Source of the DNA: Chryseolinea soli
Lineage (GTDB): Bacteria > Bacteroidota > Bacteroidia > Cytophagales > Cyclobacteriaceae
Assembly: GCF_003589925.1 (NCBI RefSeq)
Contig: NZ_CP032382.1
Coordinates: forward strand, 5,084,001 to 5,148,000
Direction: 5' to 3'
Length of the DNA stretch: 64,000 bases
Shown here piece after piece: positions 33,234 through 42,192 of the stretch (position 1 is the stretch's first letter; every line of letters starts with the position of its first letter). The notes under the pieces were generated by a model. It searched no databases, had not been told where the DNA came from, and saw only the letters and a program-made list of their open reading frames with translations. The position numbers and the translations under genes were made by a program.

Positions 33234-35897
33234 TCATTCGGCCCGTAGTGATTCTACCGGATTTGTTCTTGCCGTCATATAAGTTCTGTAACTCACCGTT
33301 ATAAAAGAGAAAATAACCAGTGCCAGGCCCGGGAGCAAGAAAAATTCAAAACCCAGATCGATCCTAAGAGCATAGTTATCAAGCCAGTTAGCACCGCCAT
33401 ACACAACCGCCGGAATAGCCAGAATATTGGCGATCAACAAAAGGATAACATACTCCCTGGATAGCATGATCATCAGGTTGCCGGTGCTGGCTCCCATCAC
33501 TTTTCTGACCCCAATTTCCTTAACCTTCAAGGTGGCTGAATAAGAAACCATGGCAAAAAGCCCAATACACGCAATGAAGATTGCCAATGCCGCGAAAGAA
33601 AAAAACATTTTTCCGAATTGAACTTCGGATTGGTACTGTCTATTAAAAGCATCCTCTGCGAAAAAATACTCAAAGGGTTGATCAGGGTAAAAGGAGCGAA
33701 ACTTAGATTCAACCTGCGCCAACGATCCGGTAATATCGGACATGTTCATCCTGACGGAGATATAGGGATTTAGACTCACATTACTAAGGCTTATCACATA
33801 AGGAACATGCGGCTCTCTAAGGGAGTGCCAGTTGAAATTCTCCACTACGCCCACGATCGTTTTTTGTTGGTCTCCGATCACCAGTTTTTGGTGTATTGCA
33901 TTTTCAGGGGAGTCAAATCCAAAGCCCTGAAGGGCTGATGCATTGATGATCACCACTGCCTCTTCCCGCATGCCTTCCGTGAACGAACTTCCCGCTATAA
34001 ATTTCAATCCGTAGGTCTCGGGGAAACCCCAGCCGGCAAAAATACTTCTTGTATAGGGAATGGCACTTTCGGGCTGTCCAAGCCTTCGATAAGGATTTAC
34101 GCCGAACTGGCCGGGTATCACGGTTGAGCTGGTGACTGCCGAAACCTCGTGCAGACCCAGCATTTCATGGCAGAACGAATTAAAATTAGACTGTACAACA
34201 TTGGTGTCAATGGCTACTTGCTGACTTCTTAAAACCAATATTTTTTCCAACGCGATGGTCAATTCCTGGCCCTTCATAAAGGAGGTTTGTCTATAAACCA
34301 GATAAGTGCCCGAGATTAGCAGTAGGGACGTTAGAAATTGAAACACGATCAGGCTCTTCCGCAAGTTTATATTTCCCATTCGGGTGATTTTGTTAGCTCC
34401 TAACATACTGATGGGTTTGAAAGAGGATAATACAAAAGCCGGATACAACCCTGAAAGCAATGAACCAAAAAGAATAATAGCAAAAAAACAAAACCAAAAC
34501 ATAGGTTTTTGCAACAGACTTAGTTGTATTTCCTTCCCCGTGATGTCATTCAAGAAGGGCAATAACAAAAAAGCAAACCCGATGGAAACGATCGCAGCGA
34601 TTAGATTAACCCATAGCGACTCGAACAAAAATTGACTGATCAGTTGCTTTTTAAAGGCGCCTATGGATTTTCGAACGCCAACCTCCTTTGCTCTGGATAG
34701 GGATCGCGCAGTGGAAAGATTGATGTAGTTGGCCCACGCAATGAAAAGAATAAAGAACGAGATGACGGAAAAGATTCGGATGTTTTGCATGTTTCCCTCG
34801 CTGTTGAGGAAGCCTGGATCCGAATACCTATTGGATTTCATATAAATGTCGGCGATCGGCTGCAAAATCACCTTTTTGACGACGCCTTTGTTATCGTGTT
34901 GGGCAATTAATCTGTTTAGCTTTTGCTGAATCAAATCAAGATTGGCGGATTCGTCCACGGTAAGATAAGTGACTACAGAAAACCCATCCCAACCTCCTTG
35001 TTCCTTGACGGCACCTCCCCATCCCAATTCAATATAGTTTTCCATGGGAATCAGAAAATCGAATTGCAAGTGACTATTCAACGGCAAATCTTCCAATACC
35101 CCAGTCACCGTATAGTCACCGGGTGATGGAGGACCGTTGATGTTTAACACTTTGCCCATGGGATCATCGGCGCCGAAATATTTTTTGGCGGTCGCTTCCG
35201 TGATAACGACATTGTATTTGTCATTAAATAGAGACTTTAGGGTTCCTTTTTTTAAAGGATAGTTGAACATTTGGAAAAATGAAGGATCAACGAAAAGCAG
35301 GTCGTTGATTTCTTCATGAAAAATCAACTGGTTGACGGAATTCGTGACAATGGCCCCTCTGTTGAAGCGTTGCATCCGCATAAACTGCTTGATCTCGGGA
35401 ATTTCTTCCTTCACACGCACTCCGAACGAATACCCAATAGCGGGAGAGGTTTCCTTGAGGTCGGTGTTAACTTCCTCAAGGATGACACGATAAGTGTTTC
35501 TATAATTTTCATGAAACCGATCATAACTCAGCTCAAAGTAAATGTATTGACAAATCACCAGGCAGACGCCCATGCCAACACCCAAACTCAGTATATTAAT
35601 GACGGAATAGATCTTCGTTCTGACTAGATTTCGGAAGGTGATCAGCAGATAATGTTTATACATAAAAACCGGGTTATTTTGACTTTTAAATGAATGAAAG
35701 GAAGCAAACCCCATGATTAAATGCAGCACGTCAAACCAGTGCATTAAGTTTGCATAGGCTCTTCCCCTTGAGGCTCTTCTTTCGCCGTATATTTCTTCGA
35801 GGTCGCCAAAAAATTCTTCCAACAAATGCGTATTGATAAATTTTGAAGCGAGCCAATTGGCAATAGGGGGCGTTTTTTTCTTTTCGCGCGGCCGCAT
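33234..35897 (-). CDS. FtsX/MacB-like ABC permease with prefix domain
   Basis: An 887-aa membrane protein. The first 80 residues form the cytosolic permease-prefix region (PIANWLASKFINTHLLEEFF, GDLEEIYGERRASRGR). Two MacB_PCD/FtsX halves follow: TM1 about 105-125, a periplasmic domain, four TM helices about 370-520, a second periplasmic domain and the C-terminal FtsX TM block (about 755-880; FFSFAALAIFIACIGLFAMVS, KEIGVRKVMGAS). No ATPase is adjacent, as is usual for this Bacteroidota group. I chose ATG 35897, 5 nt after the PadR stop; a GTG at 35930 would overlap padR. It is expressed with padR. Confidence 0.9.
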   Translation of the reverse strand: MRPREKKKTPPIANWLASKFINTHLLEEFFGDLEEIYGERRASRGRAYANLMHWFDVLHLIMGFASFHSFKSQNNPVFMYKHYLLITFRNLVRTKIYSVINILSLGVGMGVCLVICQYIYFELSYDRFHENYRNTYRVILEEVNTDLKETSPAIGYSFGVRVKEEIPEIKQFMRMQRFNRGAIVTNSVNQLIFHEEINDLLFVDPSFFQMFNYPLKKGTLKSLFNDKYNVVITEATAKKYFGADDPMGKVLNINGPPSPGDYTVTGVLEDLPLNSHLQFDFLIPMENYIELGWGGAVKEQGGWDGFSVVTYLTVDESANLDLIQQKLNRLIAQHDNKGVVKKVILQPIADIYMKSNRYSDPGFLNSEGNMQNIRIFSVISFFILFIAWANYINLSTARSLSRAKEVGVRKSIGAFKKQLISQFLFESLWVNLIAAIVSIGFAFLLLPFLNDITGKEIQLSLLQKPMFWFCFFAIILFGSLLSGLYPAFVLSSFKPISMLGANKITRMGNINLRKSLIVFQFLTSLLLISGTYLVYRQTSFMKGQELTIALEKILVLRSQQVAIDTNVVQSNFNSFCHEMLGLHEVSAVTSSTVIPGQFGVNPYRRLGQPESAIPYTRSIFAGWGFPETYGLKFIAGSSFTEGMREEAVVIINASALQGFGFDSPENAIHQKLVIGDQQKTIVGVVENFNWHSLREPHVPYVISLSNVSLNPYISVRMNMSDITGSLAQVESKFRSFYPDQPFEYFFAEDAFNRQYQSEVQFGKMFFSFAALAIFIACIGLFAMVSYSATLKVKEIGVRKVMGASTGNLMIMLSREYVILLLIANILAIPAVVYGGANWLDNYALRIDLGFEFFLLPGLALVIFSFITVSYRTYMTARTNPVESLRAE

Positions 35898-35902
35898 CGG
35901 AT

Positions 35903-36223
35903 CTAATTCAATTGTGGGATCAAATTCCACATCTTCTGACGGACATCCTGTGCTGCACGTAATTGCTTCATGCCTATTTTGGTGACTTTAAACAACCGCT
36001 TTCTCCGGTCGCCACGCTTGTCAGAATTTCCGCCCATTTTGGATTGAAGAAATCCTTTGTCCTGCAAACGATAAAGCGTGATGTGCACCGCTCCAAGGAG
36101 GATCGACCGTCCTGAATGTTTTTCCACTTCTTTTTTCACCGATATACCATAGGCTTCTCCATCCAGGATGCACACCGCCAGGAGCACCAGCTCCTCAAAT
36201 TCACCCAGTCCCTTGCTTTCCAT
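35903..36223 (-). CDS. PadR-family transcriptional regulator
   Basis: A 106-aa winged-helix repressor of the short PadR type: FEELVLLAVCILDGEAYGIS, VHITLYRLQDKGFLQSKMG, KRLFKVTKIGMKQLRAAQ. It precedes the permease gene by 5 nt, so it probably controls its own operon. A palindrome and -7 box sit upstream at 36229-36253. The inducer is unknown. Confidence 0.9.
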   Translation of the reverse strand: MESKGLGEFEELVLLAVCILDGEAYGISVKKEVEKHSGRSILLGAVHITLYRLQDKGFLQSKMGGNSDKRGDRRKRLFKVTKIGMKQLRAAQDVRQKMWNLIPQLN

Positions 36224-36228
36224 TAGTT

Positions 36229-36253
36229 ATACAATGTATGTTATACAAAGTTA
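36229..36253 (-). promoter_or_regulatory. padR promoter and candidate PadR operator
   Basis: On the minus strand TAACTTTG (36253-36246) is a perfect TAnnTTTG -7 box 23 nt before the ATG. Between box and gene, ATACATTGTAT (36239-36229) is a palindrome at the expected transcription start, with the motif TTGTATAAC occurring twice. PadR proteins typically bind ATGT/ACAT-type palindromes at their own promoter. Confidence 0.5.
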
Positions 36254-36483
36254 TAAGTAATCCCCAAATTGTTAAATGGATGGATGGGAACTTGTGTCCG
36301 GATTCGAACTATTTTTCAAGATCAAAGCTGCTGTTCAGATTTCCCCCATTTCCGGGGCGAAGTTGGGTTAGCAAGCGGTTATATATTATGTATCGTTGAA
36401 CGTCTAAAGGATCGTGGCCAATCCAGCGTTGGGATTTTTAAGTGGTCAAATCCTCCCAAAAGGTTCAGAAATCAATATGAGGT

Positions 36484-37362
36484 TTATTTATAAGGGGCCT
36501 TATAAATAAACCGAAGTGCATCATAAAACGCCGGCATCGGTTCCGTCATATGCGTTTCCTTGGGGTAGTAGTTGTATTCAAAACGCAACCCTATCACGGT
36601 CTTCGCTTTCAGCATGGCATCAAATTTCAGCAGGTTAGTATGAAACGTGCTGGAGTCCGATACCCCCTCGCTGGCGTCGCTAAAGAAGAGCGTTTTGTTT
36701 AACGATCCTCCTTTTTTTAGTTTTTGATCGGCAAGTTTCAATATATATTCCCGGTCCCACCAAAACGAAGGACTCACGGCGATGTACGCCTGGAACATCT
36801 CCGGATGGGTAAGCAGGCAATAGACAGATGCCAGGCCGCCAAAGGAGTGTCCTGCCAGAATGTTGTAAGGCTGGGTCTTGTAGTGGCTATCCACATAAGG
36901 CTTCAGCTCTTCACGGATAAATTGCAGGAACCGCTCATTGCCGCCACTCGGTTTCATCCACGAGACCCTGCTGGTGTCGGGTTGACCAAAATAGTTGATG
37001 ATGCTTTCGGTAGGGGTGAGGTCGCGGGTGCGCTTGGTGTTGACAATGCCCACGATGATCATTTGGGGAATGACGTTCACATCCCACCGGCTAAGATAAT
37101 CCGTGTATTGTGAGAGCATCTCGAAATGACTTTCACCATCCATTAAATACAATACCGGATAGGTCTTGTTGGGATTTGTAGAGTCCGCCTTGGGATAATG
37201 AATATAGATCGTGCGCGTTTCGTTCAACACCCTGGAAGGAAGTTCCAGGACCTGGCTCGTGGTCTGAAGATACGGTGTGATCTTTTGCGCAGTGGCGTGC
37301 AAGGTGAAGAACATGAAAAGCAACACCAGACTTTTCGCGACGCGGGAAATAGGGTTCATCAT
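36484..37362 (-). CDS. exported alpha/beta-hydrolase esterase
   Basis: A 292-aa esterase of the COG2819 (Fes/IroE- and esterase D-like) family with a signal peptide (SLVLLFMFFTLHATAQ). The nucleophile elbow is GHSFGG in YNILAGHSFGGLASVYCL, the oxyanion region is YPVLYLMDGESHF, and a late YYPKETHMTEPMP supplies the probable catalytic His. Periplasmic members hydrolyse siderophore or acyl esters; the substrate here is unknown. It stands 55 nt before the stop of the permease gene at 37418 on the same strand. Confidence 0.88.
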   Translation of the reverse strand: MMNPISRVAKSLVLLFMFFTLHATAQKITPYLQTTSQVLELPSRVLNETRTIYIHYPKADSTNPNKTYPVLYLMDGESHFEMLSQYTDYLSRWDVNVIPQMIIVGIVNTKRTRDLTPTESIINYFGQPDTSRVSWMKPSGGNERFLQFIREELKPYVDSHYKTQPYNILAGHSFGGLASVYCLLTHPEMFQAYIAVSPSFWWDREYILKLADQKLKKGGSLNKTLFFSDASEGVSDSSTFHTNLLKFDAMLKAKTVIGLRFEYNYYPKETHMTEPMPAFYDALRFIYKAPYK

Positions 37363-37417
37363 TTGGCTGAGAATAAAAGGAAGCCAGCATCAGACTATAA
37401 AAATAAAAGCAGTAACA

Positions 37418-39811
37418 TCATTCCGCTCTCAGGCTTTTTACTGGATTTTCATTCGCAGAGTTGATCGCTTGAAAGCAAACGGTAGCAAAGGCTATCACCA
37501 CGGCAACACATCCCGCGAAAGCGAATACCAACCAACTGATCTCTATCCGGTAAGCAAAATCACTTAACCATGCGTTCGCAGCTGTCCATGCAATCGGAAT
37601 GGCAATAATGGCCGCAACAACCACGAGGATCAAAAGGTCTTTCGCCAGAATAAAGACAATGTTGCCCACCGAGCTTCCCAGGACTTTTCGGATCCCGATT
37701 TCTTTTCTCCGCCTCTCCGCAGCGAAAGTCATCAAACCGAACAGACCGAGGCAGGCGATGGACACGGCGAGGATCGTGAACGACAACAACAAGTTCGCCT
37801 GCCTACGCTCTGCCTGGTATTGACGCCCGAAATTGTCGTCCAAAAAGTTGTATTCAAATGCGCCGGCAGGATTGAATTTTCTAAAAACGCTTTCCGCGTA
37901 TGCGATCGCCGCGGGCAGATCGGTCTTACTCATACGGACATACACATTGTCTTTATCCATCTCATCCTGCGGAAGCTGAAGGATCAACGGTTCAACCTTG
38001 TGTTGGAGTGAATAAATATTAAAGTCTTTCAGAACACCTACGACGGTGAGAAGTATCGGCCGACCGGCAGAATCGGTACCCATCTGTATTTTTTTTCCAA
38101 CCGCGTCATCCCAAGCGGCGTCGTCTGCCAGCGTTTGATTTACCAGCACCGCATCGGTCTTGTCGGAGGGTATGGCCGCCGACAAATTTCTTCCCGCCGT
38201 CACGGCGATTTGCAACGTGAGTACAAACGTGTCATCGATCGTGAAATAGTTGGCCACGCGTTGGCGGTCTTCCATCTTACCTTGGCGTTCGATCGTGTAT
38301 TGCCGGCCGCCGATGTTGTTGTTGCCAATCGGGTTGCCGGCGGTGGTTGCTTCTTCAATGAGGGGATTTTGCAAGAGCTGCGTTCTCAAAGCGTCCGTCT
38401 GCAGCCGCGTTGCCGGATTGTCAAGATGGAATGTGATCACCTGATCTTTGTTGAATCCCAGATCTTTCCGCGAAACAAAACGCAGTTGCTGGTAGATCAC
38501 CACCGACGCCGCGATCATGGCGATGGTGACCACAAATTGGAAAACGACCAACGATTGCCGGAAAAGTATGGTGCTGTTCAGATCTCCTGCGAGCCCTTTG
38601 AGGGAAGGAACCACCCGGAAGCCCGACATGAATAGGGCAGGGTACACGCCGCTCAACAGACCAGCGAAAACAGAGAAGACAAGCAACGCCGCGATCGTTG
38701 GGGCCGTTCCAAATTGCCAGATGTCTGCAGCAATCGGTGCGAAAGACTGGAGCAACGGTACAATAAACGTCATCAACACAACAGCAAGGGAAGAGGCGAT
38801 GATAGTGACCAGCACCGATTCGGAAAGGAACAACGCCATCACTTGGGTTCTTGTCGAGCCCATCACCTTTCGCATGCCGGTCTCACGAAGCCTCAAGGAC
38901 GCCCGCGCAGTCGACAAATTCATGTAGTTGATGGAGGCGATGATCAGGATCAAGGCGGCGATGGCGCATAATATATAAATATAACGGGCCGGGCTATTGG
39001 CCCCGAGCTCAAAGCTAAGATTGGAATGAAGGTGGATGGCAGTCAACGGTTGCATCTCGGCGCGGTACTGCATGCCGGGGGGCATGGAGGCAGCCATGTG
39101 CCGGTCGAAGAAACCCGGCAACTTTTGTTGAACCCTTGTAGCATCCTCGCCACGATGCAATAGAACGTACGTATACAGATAGGCGTTCGTCCATAGCCCT
39201 TCCAGATTGTTGGGCAGTGGGCGCAATCCGCTAAATGAAAAATGACTATTGGACGGTACATCGTCGATCACGCCGCTGATGACCACCGGTTCGTTTCCAG
39301 CCTGCATTGTTTTCCCCAGTGCTGCCGATTCGTTGCCAAAGATCTTGATGGCAAGTGCGCGGGTGATGATCATGGATTGGGGTTGATCCAGTGCCGTGGC
39401 CTTGTCACCATACAGGAATGTGCCCGAGAATATTTGGAAGAACGTCTTGTCAACCAGCAACACATCACCCACTTTGAATTCTTTGTTGTTGTACGTGAAC
39501 GTGCCGCCACCTTCCGCGTCGATCCGGACAAATTCCGCCACTTCCGGAAAGTCTGCCTTCAGGGCGGCGCCATAGGGCGGTGGTGTAGTGGCACCGTTGA
39601 ATTCTCCACCATCCCACTGCGCATGCTGTGCGATCCGGAAGATGCGATTTGAATGTTCATGGTAGCGGTCGTAGCTCAGCTCATGGCCCACATACAGGCC
39701 AATGATCCAGGTAGCGGCCAGCCCGAGCGCCAGCCCGCCGATGTTGATGAACGAAAAGAGTTTATGGCGAAGAAGATTCCGGAAGGAGATGACGAAGTAG
39801 TTCAACAACAT
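37418..39811 (-). CDS. FtsX/MacB-like ABC permease
   Basis: A 797-aa permease of the same group as those at 33234 and 42193. It has N-terminal TM1 (MLLNYFVISFRNLLRHKLFS, then INIGGLALGLAATWIIGLYV), a periplasmic MacB_PCD domain (about 45-270), four TM helices (about 280-430), a second periplasmic domain (about 455-660) and a C-terminal FtsX block (LLLSFTILAVSIACLGLFGL, KEIGIRKVLGSSVG). No ATPase, MacA-like adaptor or TolC-like gene lies beside it, so it must use an ATPase encoded elsewhere. It has no prefix domain, unlike the 33234 protein. Confidence 0.9.
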   Translation of the reverse strand: MLLNYFVISFRNLLRHKLFSFINIGGLALGLAATWIIGLYVGHELSYDRYHEHSNRIFRIAQHAQWDGGEFNGATTPPPYGAALKADFPEVAEFVRIDAEGGGTFTYNNKEFKVGDVLLVDKTFFQIFSGTFLYGDKATALDQPQSMIITRALAIKIFGNESAALGKTMQAGNEPVVISGVIDDVPSNSHFSFSGLRPLPNNLEGLWTNAYLYTYVLLHRGEDATRVQQKLPGFFDRHMAASMPPGMQYRAEMQPLTAIHLHSNLSFELGANSPARYIYILCAIAALILIIASINYMNLSTARASLRLRETGMRKVMGSTRTQVMALFLSESVLVTIIASSLAVVLMTFIVPLLQSFAPIAADIWQFGTAPTIAALLVFSVFAGLLSGVYPALFMSGFRVVPSLKGLAGDLNSTILFRQSLVVFQFVVTIAMIAASVVIYQQLRFVSRKDLGFNKDQVITFHLDNPATRLQTDALRTQLLQNPLIEEATTAGNPIGNNNIGGRQYTIERQGKMEDRQRVANYFTIDDTFVLTLQIAVTAGRNLSAAIPSDKTDAVLVNQTLADDAAWDDAVGKKIQMGTDSAGRPILLTVVGVLKDFNIYSLQHKVEPLILQLPQDEMDKDNVYVRMSKTDLPAAIAYAESVFRKFNPAGAFEYNFLDDNFGRQYQAERRQANLLLSFTILAVSIACLGLFGLMTFAAERRRKEIGIRKVLGSSVGNIVFILAKDLLILVVVAAIIAIPIAWTAANAWLSDFAYRIEISWLVFAFAGCVAVVIAFATVCFQAINSANENPVKSLRAE

Positions 39812-39952
39812 GCGAAAAGGGTTTTACGGGGCATTCCAATAGTTATGCCATCCCTAATATAAGACATGAGACCGACAAAAATGCCCTTCCGATCTTAAAT
39901 GACGTCCGGAACCGGGTTAGGTCGGTCGTTTTTGAACGGTGGTGCCTTTCCA

Positions 39953-41605
39953 TTATATTTTTTGGCCGATGGTCTGCGGCCACTCCGAGCGGATCCTTTT
40001 CTTATCGATCTTCCCCACACTGGTCTTTGGAATGGCGGCGACAAAAACAAACTCCTCCGGCATGGCCCATTTGCTGAGTTGACCTTGGTCGATGAACGGC
40101 CGGATGTGGTCTTTCAAGTCGTCCTGCTCCACGCGAGCTTCGGCGTGCAACACCACCAAGGCGTGCGGCCGTTCTCCCCACTTAGGGTGCGGCAAGCCTA
40201 CCACCGCGACTTCGGCAACACCCGGATGCAAAGCGATCAGGCTTTCCAGGTTGATGGACGAGATCCACTCGCCCCCGCTCTTGATCACGTCCTTGATCCG
40301 GTCGGAGATCTTGAGCGAATGGTTCGCATCGATGGTCGCGACATCGCCGGTATGCAAGTAGCCATTCTTCCAAAGGGCTGCTCCCTTTTCGGGCTCTTTG
40401 ACATAACCCTGCGTGAGCCACGGCGAACGGACCACTACCTCGCCGGTCTCTTTATCGTCTGCCGCCACCGGCATTCCGGCCTCATTCCAAACCTGGAGAT
40501 CGGTAAAGATCGTGGGGACACCCGAGCGCGTCCGGGCCGTCAGTTGGGCTTCCAGATCCCCGTCGGCATCGGTCGCCCGCATATAGCTGACGGCTACTAC
40601 CGGACAAGTTTCGGACATGCCAAATCCTACATTCACATCCACACCCCGCTCCAATGCCAGTTTGGCCAGACCCTTCGTTAAGGCCGAGCCGCCGATCATG
40701 ACCTTCCAGCCTGAGAGGTCAATCGCTTTTGCTTCGGGACAATGCAGAACCACTTGGAGTATCGTAGGGACGCAGTGCGAAAAGGTGGGCTTTTCCCGTT
40801 TCATTAAGTCGGCTACCATCAGCGGAGATAATTTGCCGATATAGACCTGCTTCATCGAAAACATGGTGGCCAGGTACGGAAAGCCCCAGGCATGAACATG
40901 GAACATCGGCGTCAGCGGCATATACACGTCGTTGCTCCGACAACGGACGGACGCGCTGTCGACAAACCCAAACGTCGCGGCCAGGTTCAGCGTATGAAGA
41001 ACCAATTGACGGTGCGAGAAGTAAACTCCCTTGGGATCGCCGGTGGTTCCGGTGGTGTAAAAAGTTGTGGCAACGGCATCCTCGTCGAAGTCGGGAAAAT
41101 CGTAGTGCGTATCGGCAGCGTTGAGCAGCGATTCATAGTTGGGATAGGTCGTGTTTGTCGAGGGGCCGTCTGTCGTCACCATGATGTGCTTCACGGAGGG
41201 CATCTCTCCGGCGAACTTCTCGATGATGGGCAGGAATTCTTCGTGCACGATCAGCACCGTATCTTCCGCGTGATTGATGGTGTACAGAATTTGGGCGGGC
41301 GACAATCGCCAGTTGATCGTGTGGAGCACATTTCCAGTCATGGGAATGGCGAAGTAGCACTCCAGGTACCGGTGGCTGTCATAATCCATAACGGCTACCG
41401 TTTCCCCGCCTTTCAGACCCAGTCCGTCCAGCACATTGGAAAGACGCCTCACGCGTTCGTTGAAGGTGTAATAGTTGTAGCGTACCAGGTCTTTGTAAAC
41501 GATTTCCCGCTCGGGTTCCAGCACCAGGGAATACGCCAGCAGACTTTTTATGAGCAGGGGGAACGCATGGGAATTAGCGGCCGGGGGCAACTTCCTTATT
41601 TTCAT
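39953..41605 (-). CDS. fatty-acid/medium-chain acyl-CoA ligase (AMP-binding)
   Basis: A 550-aa adenylate-forming ligase similar to FadD/AlkK-type enzymes: it activates a carboxylic acid with ATP to the acyl-AMP and then the CoA thioester. The P-loop-like motif is YTTGTTGDPKGV (about 190), the A5-type motif is GFGMSETCP, and the A8/C-terminal region contains LHTGDVATID and IKDVIKSGGEWISS. The catalytic lysine segment near the end is TSVGKIDKKRIR. All core motifs look intact. The chain length cannot be told from the sequence. Confidence 0.92.
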   Translation of the reverse strand: MKIRKLPPAANSHAFPLLIKSLLAYSLVLEPEREIVYKDLVRYNYYTFNERVRRLSNVLDGLGLKGGETVAVMDYDSHRYLECYFAIPMTGNVLHTINWRLSPAQILYTINHAEDTVLIVHEEFLPIIEKFAGEMPSVKHIMVTTDGPSTNTTYPNYESLLNAADTHYDFPDFDEDAVATTFYTTGTTGDPKGVYFSHRQLVLHTLNLAATFGFVDSASVRCRSNDVYMPLTPMFHVHAWGFPYLATMFSMKQVYIGKLSPLMVADLMKREKPTFSHCVPTILQVVLHCPEAKAIDLSGWKVMIGGSALTKGLAKLALERGVDVNVGFGMSETCPVVAVSYMRATDADGDLEAQLTARTRSGVPTIFTDLQVWNEAGMPVAADDKETGEVVVRSPWLTQGYVKEPEKGAALWKNGYLHTGDVATIDANHSLKISDRIKDVIKSGGEWISSINLESLIALHPGVAEVAVVGLPHPKWGERPHALVVLHAEARVEQDDLKDHIRPFIDQGQLSKWAMPEEFVFVAAIPKTSVGKIDKKRIRSEWPQTIGQKI

Positions 41606-41784
41606 AGCGAGCAGGTTTAGGTAGGTCGACTTACTAAAGTTAACGATTTGTTGCTTTAGAACGATGAAGTTGTCAACCGGATTTTGCCCCGGTATTATCG
41701 TTTTATCCTTTACCTGTGGGAGATTTGACTATTTCGATTTCAACGTGGAATGATAAGGCGAGCGCAATTTTAGATGGAAAAACA

Positions 41785-41809
41785 AAAAGGAGCTCATTGG
41801 CTCCCTTCC
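41785..41809 (-). terminator. intrinsic terminator after the small membrane gene
   Basis: On the minus strand AAGGGAGC (about 41807-41800) pairs with GCTCCTTT, followed by a T run (about 41788-41785). It lies 13 nt after the stop of the gene at 41822-42076 and would end the transcript of the permease/small-protein unit. Confidence 0.65.
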
Positions 41810-41821
41810 TAAGAAATGATA

Positions 41822-42076
41822 TTATCCAACCCAAAGATCGACCGTGTAGTGGGTGTAGTAAAAAGGAATAAACGCTTTCCAGGCATTCCTTTTTTCAATC
41901 AGGCCCAATTGTAGCAATCTAAAAATAGCAAGGACGGGTCTGTAAATGGCCACGTAGAGCATAAGGGGGACCGCAAACCAAGTCGGGCCAAGATATCGCC
42001 CGAGTAAAAAAACAAAGGCGAAGGGGATGATGCAGAGCAGCCAAAAGCTGATTCGATTACGCCAACGATTATTCAT
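41822..42076 (-). CDS. small hypothetical membrane protein
   Basis: An 84-aa protein with two transmembrane helices (ISFWLLCIIPFAFVFLLG; TWFAVPLMLYVAIYRPVLAI) and a short C-terminal tail with Tyr/His (FIPFYYTHYTVDLWVG). No family recognised. It is 116 nt downstream of the permease gene and ends just before a terminator, so it may be the last cistron of that transcript. Confidence 0.6.
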   Translation of the reverse strand: MNNRWRNRISFWLLCIIPFAFVFLLGRYLGPTWFAVPLMLYVAIYRPVLAIFRLLQLGLIEKRNAWKAFIPFYYTHYTVDLWVG

Positions 42077-42192
42077 GCTTGTTGTAATTTAAAACCCAAG
42101 ATAAGCAGAACCGGAAGTTCTTCCAAGCAGAATTTGTTTTGGGCAACGGCACCACTGGACGTATGCTTTCCAGCGGGACCGTAAATCCGATC

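Noticed and set aside
29624..33300. Integrase and att sites for a prophage at tRNA-Pro
   Set aside because: No integrase and no direct repeat of the tRNA 3' end was visible in this span, so only a decayed or transferred segment is claimed.
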